This document shows, piece after piece, positions 42,901 to 54,546 of a stretch of 64,000 nucleotides of DNA. Where the stretch lies: contig OZ036013.1 of the NCBI GenBank assembly GCA_964035015.1, positions 5,734,501 to 5,798,500 of the forward strand. The letters are read 5' to 3'. The stretch's first letter is position 1. Each line of letters begins with the position of its first letter. Below the pieces are notes generated by a model. The model was not told where the DNA came from. It saw only the letters and a list, made by a program, of their open reading frames with translations, and searched no databases. The stretch is from Corallium rubrum (lineage: Eukaryota; Cnidaria; Anthozoa; Scleralcyonacea; Coralliidae). The translations under genes and the position numbers were made by a program.

Positions 42901-45068
42901 TTAGACTTTGGGTTCTTCGTTTATATTATTTGAATTTTGTTGTGATATGCGATCCGAGCGTCTGATTGGTTTGTTGTTTTTGGTAGATTTTTGATTGGTT
43001 GGTGTTCCCAGTGGTTGGTTCTGATTGGTTATTACTTTATAGGAGATCGAATGTTGAGTGTGTTTTAGTTGATGGTAGATAGTAGGTATTTCAACGTGTC
43101 TGTTAAATGTGTGTTTTTCTGTGCTGTACCATGCTTCTTTGAACTCGCGGGCATGTCTTGTTGAGGCTTGGCCTAGAACTTTCGTTTGAGTCCGATTAAA
43201 TGTGTGGCCATGGTCGTCTGCGTGGATTGCCGGAAGGGATTTGTGATCGTGTCGTTTGATTGCGTTTCTATGTTCTGTTAGTCTTGACTCAACTTTCTTG
43301 GATGTTTCGCCGATGTATTTTAGTGGGCAGTCGTTGCAAGGGAACATGTAGATTGCGTTGCGTCGGTCAGTTGTGGTAATTCTGTCTTTGTGTTTAGTAA
43401 AGTTGGTCGAGAGTTTGTGTAATGGTTTGTGAGCTACTTCTATGTTGTGTTGCCTAAGTAATCTGGTTGTTATTTCGGATATGGTCTGGATGTATGGTAG
43501 AACCACTTTTTTCTTTTCTGGTGTTGCGTTGTTTGGGTGTTGGACCGTAGTATTGGTTTGTGTGTGATTTCTTTGTGTCGTGATTTTGCGTATAAAGTTT
43601 TTTGGGTAGTTGTTTTTAAGGAATGTCTGGTATAGGTAGTTTCGTTCGTTCTGTTTAGATTGTTGTGTGCTGCAGTGTGTATCGATTCTGTTGAACAGTG
43701 TTTTGATACAACTGATCTTGTGTTGGGTAGGGTGGTTGCTGTTGTAATTCAGTATTTGGTCGGTGTTAGTTTTCTTTCTGTAAACCTGTGTGTGGATGGT
43801 GCCGTCATTAGTCTTGGTTAGTAAAACATCAAGAAAGGCGAGTTTGTTGTCATGTTCTTCTTCTATAGTGAATGTAATGTTGTCAGTGGTGTTGTTGATC
43901 GTTTGCAGTAAGTTGTTAATTTTGTTTGTCTTCACCACTGCCAAAACGTCGTCGACATATCTGTCCCATAGTCTTATGTCTTTGTTATTCGATACGGACT
44001 TTTTCTCTAGGTCTTGTAGCACCACTTCAGCGAGGAAACTGGAAAGTGGAGATCCCATCGGGGTGCCGGATACTTGTTTGTAGTATTTGTCTTGGAAGCG
44101 GAATTCAGTTGAGAGGCATAGGTCAAGAAGGTCGAGGATGTCGTATTTACTTGGGTCGGTTCTTGTTTGCCACGTTGTGTCGTCAGAAAGTAACTTGTCG
44201 GTGATTGTTTTCGCTGTTTGTAGTGGAATAGAGGTAAATAAGGAAACAACGTCAAATGATATCATGGTTTCGTCAGGTTCTAATTTGAGGTCTTTTATGT
44301 GTTCTAGGAAGGTGTTGACGTTGTCGATTGAATGAGGAGAGGTTTTCACTAGAGGTTGGAGAAGTTGTGCTAGGTACTTTGAGAGGTGATATGTCGGTGA
44401 TCCAGGAAGAGAGACTATGGGTCGTGGTATGTTGTCTTTGTGGATTTTAGGTAGTCCGTAGAAGCGTGCGATATTGGCGTCGTTTGGTCTGATTCGGTAG
44501 TAGGTGTTTGGTTTCAGTTTTCCTTTGTCCTTGAGAGATTTTAGTTTTGAGTTTATACGAGATATTGTAGTTTTAGTAGGGTCGGCGTTTATTGGAATGT
44601 AGGTATTACTATCTTGCAGTTGCGTGGTAGCTTTGTTGACATATTCAGTCTTGTTCATCACTACGGTAACGCGTCCTTTGTCAGCTGGTAGGATGATGAT
44701 GGTGTCGTCTTTCTTTAGGTCGTTCAGGGTTTGTTTTTCAGTTTGCGTCAAGTCGATTGGGTGTTTACGGTGTAAGAGGCTGTTAGTAACTTGGTGGCGA
44801 ATGTCGTTTCTTGTATCTTCTGTTGGAATGTTGGTCTTGATCGCAGTTTCTAGTTCAGCGATGAAATCTATGTTGTCGGCGTCTTTCGTGTTGTAGTTCA
44901 TCCCTTTGGCGAGTAAGGTGGTTTCATGTTCTGTGAGTTGTTTATCTGAGATGTTCTTGACCCAGTTGTTTGTGTTATACTTGTTGCGCGATCGGTACTG
45001 TCGTGTGTTTACTAATTTTGCTTGTAGTTCAGAGTGGCGTCTTGTCCTGTATTCGTTGACTGTATTAT
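42901..45068 (-). CDS. Penelope-like element reverse transcriptase with GIY-YIG endonuclease, copy 1
   Basis: A frame of about 720 codons ends in TAG at 42901-42903. The N-terminal region ([20 protein letters not shown]) is typical of Penelope/Poseidon. RT motifs follow: [46 protein letters not shown] and [10 protein letters not shown] (YVDD catalytic pair). The C-terminal GIY-YIG domain has [20 protein letters not shown] and [12 protein letters not shown] basic tail ends the protein. The in-frame ATG near 45096 lies in the inverted neighbour, so the real start is lost or upstream of the junction. Against copy 2 it lacks one residue (IPRPIVS against IPLRPIVS). The frame is otherwise open, suggesting recent activity. 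Confidence 0.9.
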
Positions 45069-46829
45069 GGACTGAATATGTCAACAAAGCTACCACGCAA
45101 CTGCAAGATAGTAATACCTACATTCCATTAAACGCCGACCCCACTAAAACTACAATATCTCGTATAAACTCAAAACTAAAATCTCTCAAGGACAAAGGAA
45201 AACTGAAACCAAACACCTACTACCGAATCAGACCAAACGACGCCAATATCGCACGCTTCTACGGACTACCTAAAATCCACAAAGACAACATACCACTACG
45301 ACCCATAGTCTCTCTTCCTGGATCACCGACATATCACCTCTCAAAGTATCTAGCACAACTTCTCCAACCTCTAGTGAAAACCTCTCCTCATTCAATCGAC
45401 AACGTCAACACCTTCCTAGAACACATAAAAGACCTCAAATTAGAACCTGACGAAACCATGATATCATTTGACGTTGTTTCCTTATTTACCTCTATTCCAC
45501 TACAAACAGCGAAAACAATCACCGACAAGTTACTTTCTGACGACACAACGTGGCAAACAAGAACCGACCTAAGTAAATACGACATACGACATCCTCGACC
45601 TTCTTGACCTATGCCTCTCAACTGAATTCCGCTTCCAAGACAAATACTACAAACAAGTATCCGGCACCCCGATGGGATCTCCACTTTCCAGTTTCCTCGC
45701 TGAAGTGGTGCTACAAGACCTAGAGAAAAAGTCCGTATCGAATAACAAAGACATAAGACTATGGGACAGATATGTCGACGACGTTTTGGCAGTGGTGAAG
45801 ACAAACAAAATTAACAACTTACTGCAAACGATCAACAACACCACTGACAACATTACATTCACTATAGAAGAAGAACATGACAACAAACTCGCCTTCCTTG
45901 ATGTTTTACTAACCAAGACTAATGACGGCACCATCCACACACAGGTTTACAGAAAGAAAACTAACACCGACCAAATACTGAATTACAACAGCAACCACCC
46001 TACCCAACACAAGATCAGTTGTATCAAAACACTGTTCAACAGAATCGATACACACTGCAGCACACAACAATCTAAACAGAACGAACGAAACTACCTATAC
46101 CAGACATTCCTTAAAAACAACTACCCAAAAAACTTTATACGCAAAATCACGACACAAAGAAATCACACACAAACCAATACTACGGTCCAACACCCAAACA
46201 ACGCAACACCAGAAAAGAAAAAAGTGGTTCTACCATACATCCAGACCATATCCGAAATAACAACCAGATTACTTAGGCAACACAACATAGAAGTAGCTCA
46301 CAAACCATTACACAAACTCTCGACCAACTTTACTAAACACAAAGACAGAATTACCACAACTGACCGACGCAACGCGATCTACATGTTCCCTTGCAACGAC
46401 TGCCCACTAAAATACATCGGCGAAACATCCAAGAAAGTTGAGTCAAGACTAACAGAACATAGAAACGCAATCAAACGACACGATCACAAATCCCTTCCGG
46501 CAATCCACGCAGACGACCATGGCCACACATTTAATCGGACTCAAACGAAAGTTCTAGGCCAAGCCTCAACAAGACATGCCCGCGAGTTCAAAGAAGCATG
46601 GTACAGCACAGAAAAACACACATTTAACAGACACGTTGAAATACCTACTATCTACCATCAACTAAAACACACTCAACATTCGATCTCCTATAAAGTAATA
46701 ACCAATCAGAACCAACCACTGGGAACACCAACCAATCAAAAATCTACCAAAAACAACAAACCAATCAGACGCTCGGATCGCATATCACAACAAAATTCAA
46801 ATAATATAAACGAAGAACCCAAAGTCTAA
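45069..46829 (+). pseudogene. Penelope-like element copy 2, 5'-truncated and frameshifted
   Basis: Begins inside the RT at EYVNKATT, head to head with copy 1, and is nearly identical to it. A 7-bp duplication (ACGACAT twice, about 45586-45599) shifts the frame between the FDVVSLF and GTPMGSP motifs. The second frame then runs intact through YVDD and the GIY-YIG domain to TAA at 46827-46829. The N-terminal part of the protein is missing, so this copy cannot make a full product. Confidence 0.88.
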
Positions 46830-46840
46830 CCACCTCATTT

Positions 46841-46870
46841 CTGACGAAGACTCGAAGGACCGAGTTGAAA
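46841..46870 (+). ncRNA. Hammerhead-like motif in the Penelope-like copy 2 3' UTR
   Basis: CTGACGA, then the perfect hairpin ACTCG-AAGGAC-CGAGT, then GAAA. This is the order of a hammerhead core, with one bulged base. Stems I and III are not convincing. Confidence 0.4.
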
Positions 46871-46947
46871 GCTCAAACTTTAAAAAACTTAAATCCAGAG
46901 AACACAAATTCAAACACATTATGCCTGGATTACAAATCTTTAAATCA

Positions 46948-46964
46948 TATATATATATATTATA

Positions 46965-47032
<68 letters not shown>
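46948..47032. repeat. (TA)n microsatellite next to Penelope-like copy 2
   Basis: TA repeat of about 85 bp at the 3' end of copy 2, opposite the array at 42672-42814. Confidence 0.9.
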
Positions 47033-47036
<4 letters not shown>

Positions 47037-48116
47037 GTAGATGCGAGTGTTTTACTAGGGAATATGCAGTGTTGTATTTTCCATATCCTCACTAGTGAAG
47101 ATATCGATGACGTCATGAAGAATTTTACCACTTTTTGCATTGAATCTATATAATAAAAAGAAAATTACACGCTGGCTTGAAGATAGAAGTTTTATCTTCT
47201 CGTGGTAAAAACGATATTTTACTCATTCGCTACGCTCATTCGTAAAATATTGTTTTCACCACTCGAAGATAAAATCCATATCTTCGCACCACCGTGTAAT
47301 ATCCTCTATTTAGTATATAAAAGTTTATAATGCAAATCCTCGATTTTCATTGGCTATTGCAGGAGTTTATAATTGGTGATATAAACCTCTGGGATAAACC
47401 AATGAAAGTCATTGTTTTAAAAAAAATGACCAATCACAAAATGCATAGTATAACACGAACAATGATCATTAGAGCCAGCGGTTGTTCTGTTAAGCAACAA
47501 TGGCGCCGAAATTATAACGGAGTGGGCAAATGAAAGAAGAAATTGAACATTTGGGCGAGGCAATACGTTCTACAGAAAACAAAAACGGCTACAAAATGGT
47601 TAGAATGGAAATTATTAATGGTAAGACCGTTAAATTGTTTATCGGTGTTCGTTTAAAACGAAATAACTGCAAACAAAACACATTTCAAAATTACGCTTGC
47701 TGTTGACAAGATTTCGTGATGTAAACTATACGCTAAATTGAATGTTTCTTTCAATTTTTTGTCATTTTTATAAATCAAATGAGTGGATATATATTGTTTC
47801 AATATTGTACATGAAAACCATGCTAAATTATGCAAGAAAACTTTACTTTTCCATCAGTTACTGAACGGGCCAAGGAAATGTCCGAAATGTCTGTTGAACG
47901 TTTGTTGTTGGCAGTTAAAAAATGTATTAAACGAGCCTCAAAGAATATGTTATGGTCGAGAATTTATTTAACTTTTGTTGGTAAATTTATACTAAAACAA
48001 TTAGACAACTCGCCCTCGTTTTCTATATTATGAGCGAATAGTCAACGAGGCGAAGCCGAGTTGACTATCGCTCATAGAAAACTCGGGCGAGTTGTCTAAT
48101 TGTTAAATATACAGTG
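47033..48116. other. Right part of the tandem unit, then non-coding DNA with hairpins
   Basis: Positions 47033-47117 match 42291-42376. After that come an inverted GAAGATAAAA/TTTTATCTTC pair around 47180-47280 and a hairpin at 48030-48095 (GAGCGAATAGTCAACTCGG-like arms). A short frame at 47830-48033 has no recognizable domain. Confidence 0.5.
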
Positions 48117-48395
48117 TGTATAAAAAAAACTGAACCCTTAGAAAACAACCTATTGTAGTAGTTTGAAATCCCTAAAAGCGCTGCGTTATAAATTAATCAG
48201 CACATAAGTTAAACAGGAAGAGAAAAAGCTTTTAAATACTTTCACCATCCATGCATACACTTCAAGTCATCTTAATTTCCCAGGTGTATAATACCGTGTG
48301 TTTTACGCATCTGTGGGTTCAGCGAAGTTCTTAGGGCTTTCAAACTACTACAATAGGTTGTTTTCTAAGGGTTCAGGGTTTTTTGATACCAATCA
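48117..48395. mobile_element. MITE, ~280 bp, with ~70-bp TIRs
   Basis: CTGAACCCTTAGAAAACAAC and CTATTGTAGTAGTTTGAAA on the left are mirrored at 48330-48390. Half of the same element is at 8723-8812. Confidence 0.75.
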
Positions 48396-48840
48396 CAGCG
48401 AGCTTTCTAGATTCTGGAACACACTGTTTATATATATTTAAATAATTATTGAGTCGGTTTTCTTTGTTCTTCCGAGGGCTTTATTGAATATAGCATAATC
48501 GTGCTTTATACTATACATACATATACATAAATAGCCCCAAGGTATATTTATCAACACTTGTAGCACAGAATAAAGACTATACAGAAGGGCCACTTAGCGG
48601 TACAACGTGTCCTCGTATTTTTATGCAAAAATATGCAGTTTACTGGCTAGGACAGCCAGTTCAGCGTGCTTATTGGCCAGAACATGCAGTTTACTGGCTG
48701 AGCAACATGCGTAATGCGACATGCGCGGAGACAAAAACTTCAAAGGTTCCGACCCGAGTGGCCCTTCTGTATAGTCTTTATTCTGTGCTTGTAGTTAATC
48801 ACCTCACCTCAATTACTTACTCACACCGGTCAATATACTC
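48396..48840. other. Non-coding DNA with a short TIR element at 48556-48797
   Basis: The 40-bp stretch with GCACAGAATAAAGACTATAC (48556-48595) is mirrored at 48759-48797. Between the arms are direct copies of ATGCAGTTTACTGGC. No gene. Confidence 0.6.
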
Positions 48841-49640
48841 ATTTCTCTAGTTTTGAACCGTTTTCTCGCAAAACTGCATGGATAAAATCGCTTTTTCATA
48901 GAGCCTCTAAAATCTCTAGCACTAATAAACTTTTTGAAAGTCAGATTTCGAATTTAAAGTCGATCATTTATGTCCTGGAACGGTTTCCCTAGCAATATAA
49001 GAAACTCTCCTTTCTTTCTGCTATAAATAACACATCTGATGAGTTAGATAATCTGCCGAAAATCTGCTTTCGTATTCCATACCTCGGTAAACGAGGTGAA
49101 AATCTAGTTAAACGATGTATAAATAAAGTCCAACGTTGCCTTAGAGAACCTGTTAATTTTATTGTGATTTACAACACCACTGAGGTTTCTTATTTGGAAT
49201 ATTTTCTGTCAAACAAAGACAACATTCCGGATAATTTACAAAGTGACATTGTTTACCAAATTTCTTCTCCAGGCTGTGGTCAAAGATACATTGGTAAAAC
49301 CGAGCGTTGTCTCGAAAAACGTCTTCTCGAACACAGCACCCAATTCAAAACTAGCGCGGTGGCTCAACATTTTCACAATTGCCAACATGCTCAACACCTC
49401 GCCGATTTAAACAACTTATATGACCGTTTAAATAATAATTAATCTCTTGAGTCATCTCACAATATTAAACCTCTTGTATTTAACAACTCTAGAATTCTTC
49501 ACTCCTGTAAGTCTTACAGTCCGAACATATTATTAATCTTAGAAGCTCTATTAGTTAAATTCAACTCGCCAGAGTTAAATTCTGGTCTAAAAGCCAGTAA
49601 AGACTTTGACTTGTAATAGATAGCATGCATTCCTTTAATT
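48841..49640 (+). pseudogene. Second, diverged Penelope-like element relic with GIY-YIG domain
   Basis: A coding-like stretch reads KICFRIPYLGKRGENL, then NTTEVSYLEYFLSNKDNIPD, YQISSPGCGQRYIGKTERC and EKRLLEHSTQFKTSAVAQHF, ending in TAA at 49440-49442. This is the linker and GIY-YIG endonuclease of a Penelope-like element of a different lineage from the 42.9-46.8 kb pair. The RT domain is absent or unrecognizable upstream. About 370 bp downstream is a hammerhead-like motif, a common companion of such elements. Confidence 0.8.
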
Positions 49641-49814
49641 CCTTTTTAATTCTTCTGACCTTTATATATACTATAGCTTTTTTCCCGTTTGTGCAGTTCA
49701 AATTTCAAAATTTTAAAATTTTGAATTTTCTTATCCTGCCGTTAACCGTTGTAATATAACTCTAGTTTACCATCCTTGCATAAATGGAACGTAGATATTT
49801 GATTCTAGTCACTT

Positions 49815-49853
49815 GGTCTGATGATGATTTTGTAATAAAATCGAAATATCACC
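49815..49853 (+). ncRNA. Hammerhead ribozyme-like motif (minimal type I)
   Basis: GGT, CTGATGA (49818-49824), a 6-bp stem GATTTT/AAAATC with a 5-nt loop, GAAA (49843-49846), TATC and ACC. The invariant core CUGANGA...GAAA is intact, stem I is GGT/ACC, stem III is the minimal AT/AT and cleavage would follow the C of ATC. Penelope-like elements are known to carry such ribozymes. Confidence 0.65.
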
Positions 49854-49975
49854 TGTTCAATTGTTGTCTTGTTTCTAGCTCATATTTTGAGTTTCAAGAT
49901 GTTTATTTTCGGTTTATGCTTTGTCTTGTATTTTTTCAAATTGTCTGCTGGGTGTCTTTTTTTTAATACTACTTA

Positions 49976-50414
49976 CGCCCTGTTTATATGGAGATAGGGC
50001 GACCCTTCTAGAAGGGCTACCCTTTGAAGCGAGTCAAAAGATAGCCCTTGTTTACATGGAGTGAGGGTGACCCTTGTAGCAGGGCTAACTCTTCTAATAG
50101 GGTCACCTTTCGGTTTGCATGTTATTGTTGGCGTCATTTGCTTGATATCTTCAAAAGACTTCACAAGGAATATAAGAACAGGAACGGCGCCACAAAATCG
50201 TTAAGACATTTTCTTCGGTACGCGTTGTTTTTTTTTCTCATTGAAACATAACCCGGCTGCGAGGGTCACCCTAGAAAACGCGTTTACATGGCCCTGCCGC
50301 CAGGGTTACCCTAGCACTCATGTAAACGAAACACGAAAAAACAATGAACTAGGGTAACCCTTTCACTAGGGTAACCCTTCTAGAAGGGTCACCCTACCTG
50401 CATGTAAACAGGGC
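49976..50414. mobile_element. TIR element, ~440 bp (GCCCTGTTTATATGG family)
   Basis: The ends GCCCTGTTTATATGGAG and CATGTAAACAGGGC are inverse. The interior repeats GGGTGACCCTT and GGGTAACCCT in both orientations. It resembles the 8243-8639 MITE in design, but the target duplication is unclear. Confidence 0.65.
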
Positions 50415-50488
50415 TTTATAGACTTCTTATAGACCCTCTAGCGCAGTATGCAGTCAAAGAACATAAAATCAAAAACGTCACAAAATTA

Positions 50489-50660
50489 CAATCGAATATA
50501 GTAAGGTTAGATATACTGCCGAAACAGAGAACGTAGGAGTCAAACGTTACGGGCGAAGGCCCACGTTTCTCTCCGTGACGAAAGGCCTTCGCTCGAAACC
50601 TTAGACTCCTACGTTCTCTGTTTCGGTAGTATATCTAACCTTACTATATTTCGATTGTTT
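50489..50660. mobile_element. Hairpin MITE with degenerate hammerhead-like motif, copy 3
   Basis: Nearly the whole 172 bp folds on itself: CAATCGAATATAGTAAGG to GTAGGAGTC and the inverse. The core here reads GTGACGA...GAAACC, with changes at conserved positions, so it is probably inactive. Confidence 0.7.
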
Positions 50661-51078
50661 CAACACTGCCTATGCAGCACGCTACTTTTATTACACATCA
50701 AATTAGCCAGGTAACTGGGCTAGCCCGCCTCATGATGAACAGCCCCTGAAACGACTCTAGATAAGTCTATAAATACCTCAAGTGTTTTAAGTACGTGGCA
50801 AAGTCTCGCTGTTGTTAGTCTCCTTCGCAGACCTTCTTATGGCTCTGCGAAGGAGACTACGCATAAGTATATATACTTACGTGACCGATCACAGCCAGCC
50901 ATTTGTTTGTATGCTCTTGTATTTTCCCTGTAAGTACCTCAAATATTTGTAAAGCCGTTAGGCAAACAGAATTAATGATGAAAGTTGTTTTGAATATGAT
51001 TTTCGGGTTTGTCAATTTTCAATTTCGGGTCTGCCGCTCGACGTTAATTAAAAAAAAGCCTGGAAAACAGGCTGCGCC
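50661..51078. other. Non-coding DNA shared with 12.9-13.8 kb
   Basis: Positions 50690-50812 and 50872-51000 match 12895-13015 and 13663-13797 in order. Between them is a hairpin (AGTCTCCTTCGCAGA and inverse, 50817-50858). Confidence 0.6.
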
Positions 51079-51868
51079 CATTCTCGTCCCCAGAGCCTCT
51101 CCCGTGCTGGCGCGCGGTAAAGGCTCTGGGAGAATCCAAACCGGAACACCAAGATTCTTTGGTGTTCTTTCAAAAGCGCATGCGTTTAAGTTCGCGGTTT
51201 GGGAATTGGACACGATATCATCGACAGTTGTTTGGAATATAAATTTTCCTTTCGTTTTCGATTCTGGCGGTTTGGCTGCCTCGTATTAACTCGTTTGACT
51301 TTAGAACAGTTGTGATTGTGGTACATTCCGTTCGAAGAAGGTATTTGTCAAGTGTGGCTCATCGCCGCGTTTACTCGGCGGGACAGAAGATATTTAAATT
51401 TAAATACGAGTTCGCTACAGAGCTTGGGAATTTCTTTGTATTTACGACCTCTTTTAGTGAAGGTAGTTCTCTTTAATTTGTTGCACTGTTCGTTTATATT
51501 TGACTTGCATATTTCAATGAGATTCTTATTTATGTACCATGCACGAACAGCCTGCAGTGTTCGGTCGATCGTCTATCGGTTTCAAATTGCTGTCTGTCTT
51601 CTGTGTTTGATTTAATTATATAAGGGGAAACAGGTTGATTGCTTTGATAAACGTTCGATTAAATTGTTCGGATTAGAATTGATTAGAATCATGATTAGAA
51701 TTGTACTTCGTTGTCAGTTTTCGTGTTTCAAATACTGTTTATTTATAAACAAGCTCCGTTATATATAGGCCTTTGAATTTGAACAACCAATCAGATCGCG
51801 ATGATATATGGATTCTCCCAGAGCCTTTTCAGCGCGCCAGCACGGGAGAGGCTCTGGGGACGAGAATG
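51079..51868. mobile_element. Mutator-like MITE, copy 1, 9-bp TSD GGCTGCGCC
   Basis: TIRs of about 60 bp (CATTCTCGTCCCCAGAGCCT, GCTGGCGCGCGGTAAAGGCT) close both ends. GGCTGCGCC occurs directly before and after. The interior has no gene. Confidence 0.8.
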
Positions 51869-51888
51869 GGCTGCGCCTTCCAATAACC

Positions 51889-53096
51889 CATTCTCGTCCC
51901 CAGAGCCTCTCCCGTGCTGGCGCGCGGTAAAGGCTCTGGGAGAATCCAAACCGGAACACCAAGATTCTTTGGTGTTTTTTCAAAAGCGCATGCGTTTAAG
52001 TTCGCGGTTTGGGACTTGGACACGAGATCATCGACAGTTGTTTGGGATATAAATTTTCCTTTCGTTTTCGATTCTGGCGATTTGGCTGCCTCGTATTAAC
52101 TCGTTTGACTTTAGAACAGTTGTGATTGTGGTACATTCCGTTCGAGGAAGGTATTTGTCAAGTGTGGCTCATCGCCGCGTTTACTCGGCGGGACAGAGGA
52201 CATTCAAATTTTAATACCAGTTCGCTTCAGAGCTTGGCAATAGAGCCACGTCGGAATTTCTTCGTATTTACGGCCTCTTTTGGTGAAGGTAGTTCTCTTT
52301 AATTTGTTGCACCGTTCGTTCAGGGGCGTCGGAAGCGGGGGGGCCGGGGGGGGGGGCCTGGGCCCCCAACTTTTTTTGGTGGGGGGGGGGGGTGGCAGAA
52401 TATGTTTGGGCCCCCCCACTTTTTAACAAGGCCAGTAATAAAGTTATGATTAACAAAATCACTAACCCTAGCTAACCCACGACTTTGAATAAGGATATAA
52501 TAAAGAAATTTGAATGCAGATATTCAATTTAATGTCCGGAAAAGTGTTGTCTTTTGAGTATTTTATGACGTTTTTCGACCTTTAGAATTCTGTAAATCCA
52601 TGTACTAAAATGCAGGAAATGCCATTTCAGAGACTCTAGATTTCAAAATTTCCCGGGGGAGCATGCCCCCCGACCCCCCTAAAAAAATTGCCCCTCCCCC
52701 CCTTTTAGTGTCGCTCCGACGCCATTGCGTTCGTTTACATTTGACTTGTATATTTCATTGAGATTCTTAATATGTACCATGCACGAACAGCCTGCAGTGT
52801 TCGGTCGATCGTCTATCTGTTTCAAATTGCTATCTGTCTTCTGTGTTTGAGTTAATTATATAAGGGGAAACAGGTTGATTGCTTTGATAAACGTTCGATT
52901 AAATTGTTCGGATTAGAATTATGATTAGAATTGTGCTTCGTTGTCGGTTTTCGTGTTTCAAATACTGTTTATTTATAAACAAGCTCCGTTATATATAGGC
53001 CTCTGAATTTGAACAACCAATCAGATCGCGATGATATATGGATTCCTAGAGCCTTTACCGCGCGCCAGCACGGGAGAGGCTCTGGGGACGAGAATG
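51889..53096. mobile_element. Mutator-like MITE, copy 2, 9-bp TSD CCAATAACC, with nested hAT element
   Basis: Same family and orientation as 51079-51868, with its own 9-bp duplication CCAATAACC on both sides. It is longer because of the 407-bp insert at 52321-52727. Confidence 0.8.
52321..52727. mobile_element. hAT-like MITE, 407 bp, 8-bp TSD CGTTCGTT
   Basis: The ends CAGGGGCGTCGGA and TCCGACGCCATTG are inverse. CGTTCGTT occurs at 52313-52320 and 52728-52735. CAGGG-type ends plus an 8-bp duplication define hAT. It contains long G and C runs and the shared block AGGAAATGCCATTTCAGAGA. Confidence 0.85.
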
Positions 53097-53305
53097 CCAA
53101 TAACCCTAATCAGTAAGGGCATGGGAACGAATTGATAATCGACAATGTGATTGGTTACTTCTAACCAATCATAAAACTAGTTCATTTTAGGTTGGTCTTT
53201 ACTGCATAAAGATCGACTTACAGGCACACGTCGGCTGTGCCAAGAAAAACCAAAGCAGAGAACACTCACCTCGGTCTAGCTGCACAACAGAGTCGGCCAA
53301 CCTCG

Positions 53306-53818
53306 TCCCCAGGGCATTTTGCCTCCACGTTGGGAGGTCGGCGAAAATGGCCCTGGCATTGGCTGGTTGATTCTATAATCGGATTGGCCGGTTTAAAAAC
53401 TTGATTAATTCAGATACAGTGTAATTTATTCATCAAAATATGAATTGCAATAAATCCACTCTGCGAAGTTCATCCAAAGAATTGTAACGATAGCTTTGGT
53501 TAAAGTCAAGAACAACATTAGATATATGTTTCTTCCCGATATTTAAATGTATCCTGGATAATCGTGGGGAGTATCATGATGAATAATGCTAGCCAGTTGC
53601 ATTTATGATAAAGGTTCACATGAGTGATTCGGCAGAGCGTTAAATATTTCTTATTTATTATTCATGTATACGTATTATACAAAAACGAAACACAAAGACC
53701 GCATAAATTTTCTTGCCAAAACACCCCAAAATTCTGGGTGTCACGTGACCAGCCGATGCCAGGGCCATTTTCGCCGACCTCCCAAAGTGGAGGCAAAATG
53801 CCCTGGGGACGAGGTTGC
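53306..53818. mobile_element. Mutator-like MITE (AACCTCGTCCCC family), copy 1
   Basis: TIRs of about 80 bp: AACCTCGTCCCCAGGGCATT, GGCGAAAATGGCCCTGGC and their mirror. CAGAGTCGGCC lies just before the left end and just after the right end, a duplication of about 9-11 bp. Confidence 0.75.
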
Positions 53819-54037
53819 AGAGTCGGCCTGGCCCTATGTGCCATTGTGCCAATGGCACATGCGTCTCTTTAGGATGCCGTTACTGCGCCCCTTTCCCGTT
53901 GTATAATATTATATTTAACATATGTAGTGCAATTCCTATTTAAAAACCCGAGTTTGGATTTATAGTCGTTTTACGTTTTAATCAGTATGGTACAGCTAAT
54001 AGTATATTACAATTAAATAATATTTTAGTACGCTTCA
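53819..54037. other. Short non-coding spacer
   Basis: Contains a GGCACATAGGG-like inverse pair (CTATGTGCCATTGTGCCAAT) and AT-rich DNA. Nothing else seen. Confidence 0.4.
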
Positions 54038-54546
54038 CAACCTCGTCCCCAGGGCATTTTGCCTCCACGTTGGTAGTCGGCGAAAATGGCCCTGGCATCG
54101 GCTGGTCACGTGACACCCAGAATTTTGGGGTGTTTCGGCAAGAAAATTTATGCGGTCTTTGTGTTTCGTTTTTGTATAATACGTACACATGAATAATAAA
54201 TAAGAAATATTTAACGCTCTGCCGAATCACTCATGTGAACCTTTATCATAAATGTAACTGGCTAGCATTATTCATCATGATACTCCCCACGATTATCCAG
54301 GATACATTTAAATGTCGGGAAGAAACATATATCTAATGTTGTTCTTGACTTTAACCAAAGCTATCGTTACAATTCTTTGGATGAACTTCGCAGAGTGGAT
54401 TTATTGCAATTCATATTTTGATGAATAAATTACACTGTATCTGAATTAATCAAGTTTTTAAACCGGCCAATCCGATTATAGAATCGACCAGCCGATGCCA
54501 GGGCCATTTTCGCCGACCTCCCAACGTGGAGGCAAAATGCCCTGGG
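54038..54546. mobile_element. Mutator-like MITE (AACCTCGTCCCC family), copy 2, opposite orientation
   Basis: The interior is the reverse complement of 53306-53818 (ATACGTACACATGAATAATA, CCTTTATCATAAATG). The right end is decayed (GGGGATGACAGCC). The two copies form a large inverted pair. Confidence 0.75.

Noticed and set aside
47830..48033. 67-residue ORF starting MQENFTFPSVTERAKEM as a recombinase fragment
   Set aside because: Only a faint resemblance to the N-terminal helix of cnidarian recombinase-like proteins; too short to support.
52204..52462. Proline-rich ORFs near 52.3 kb
   Set aside because: They arise from poly-G/C runs inside a hAT-like MITE.
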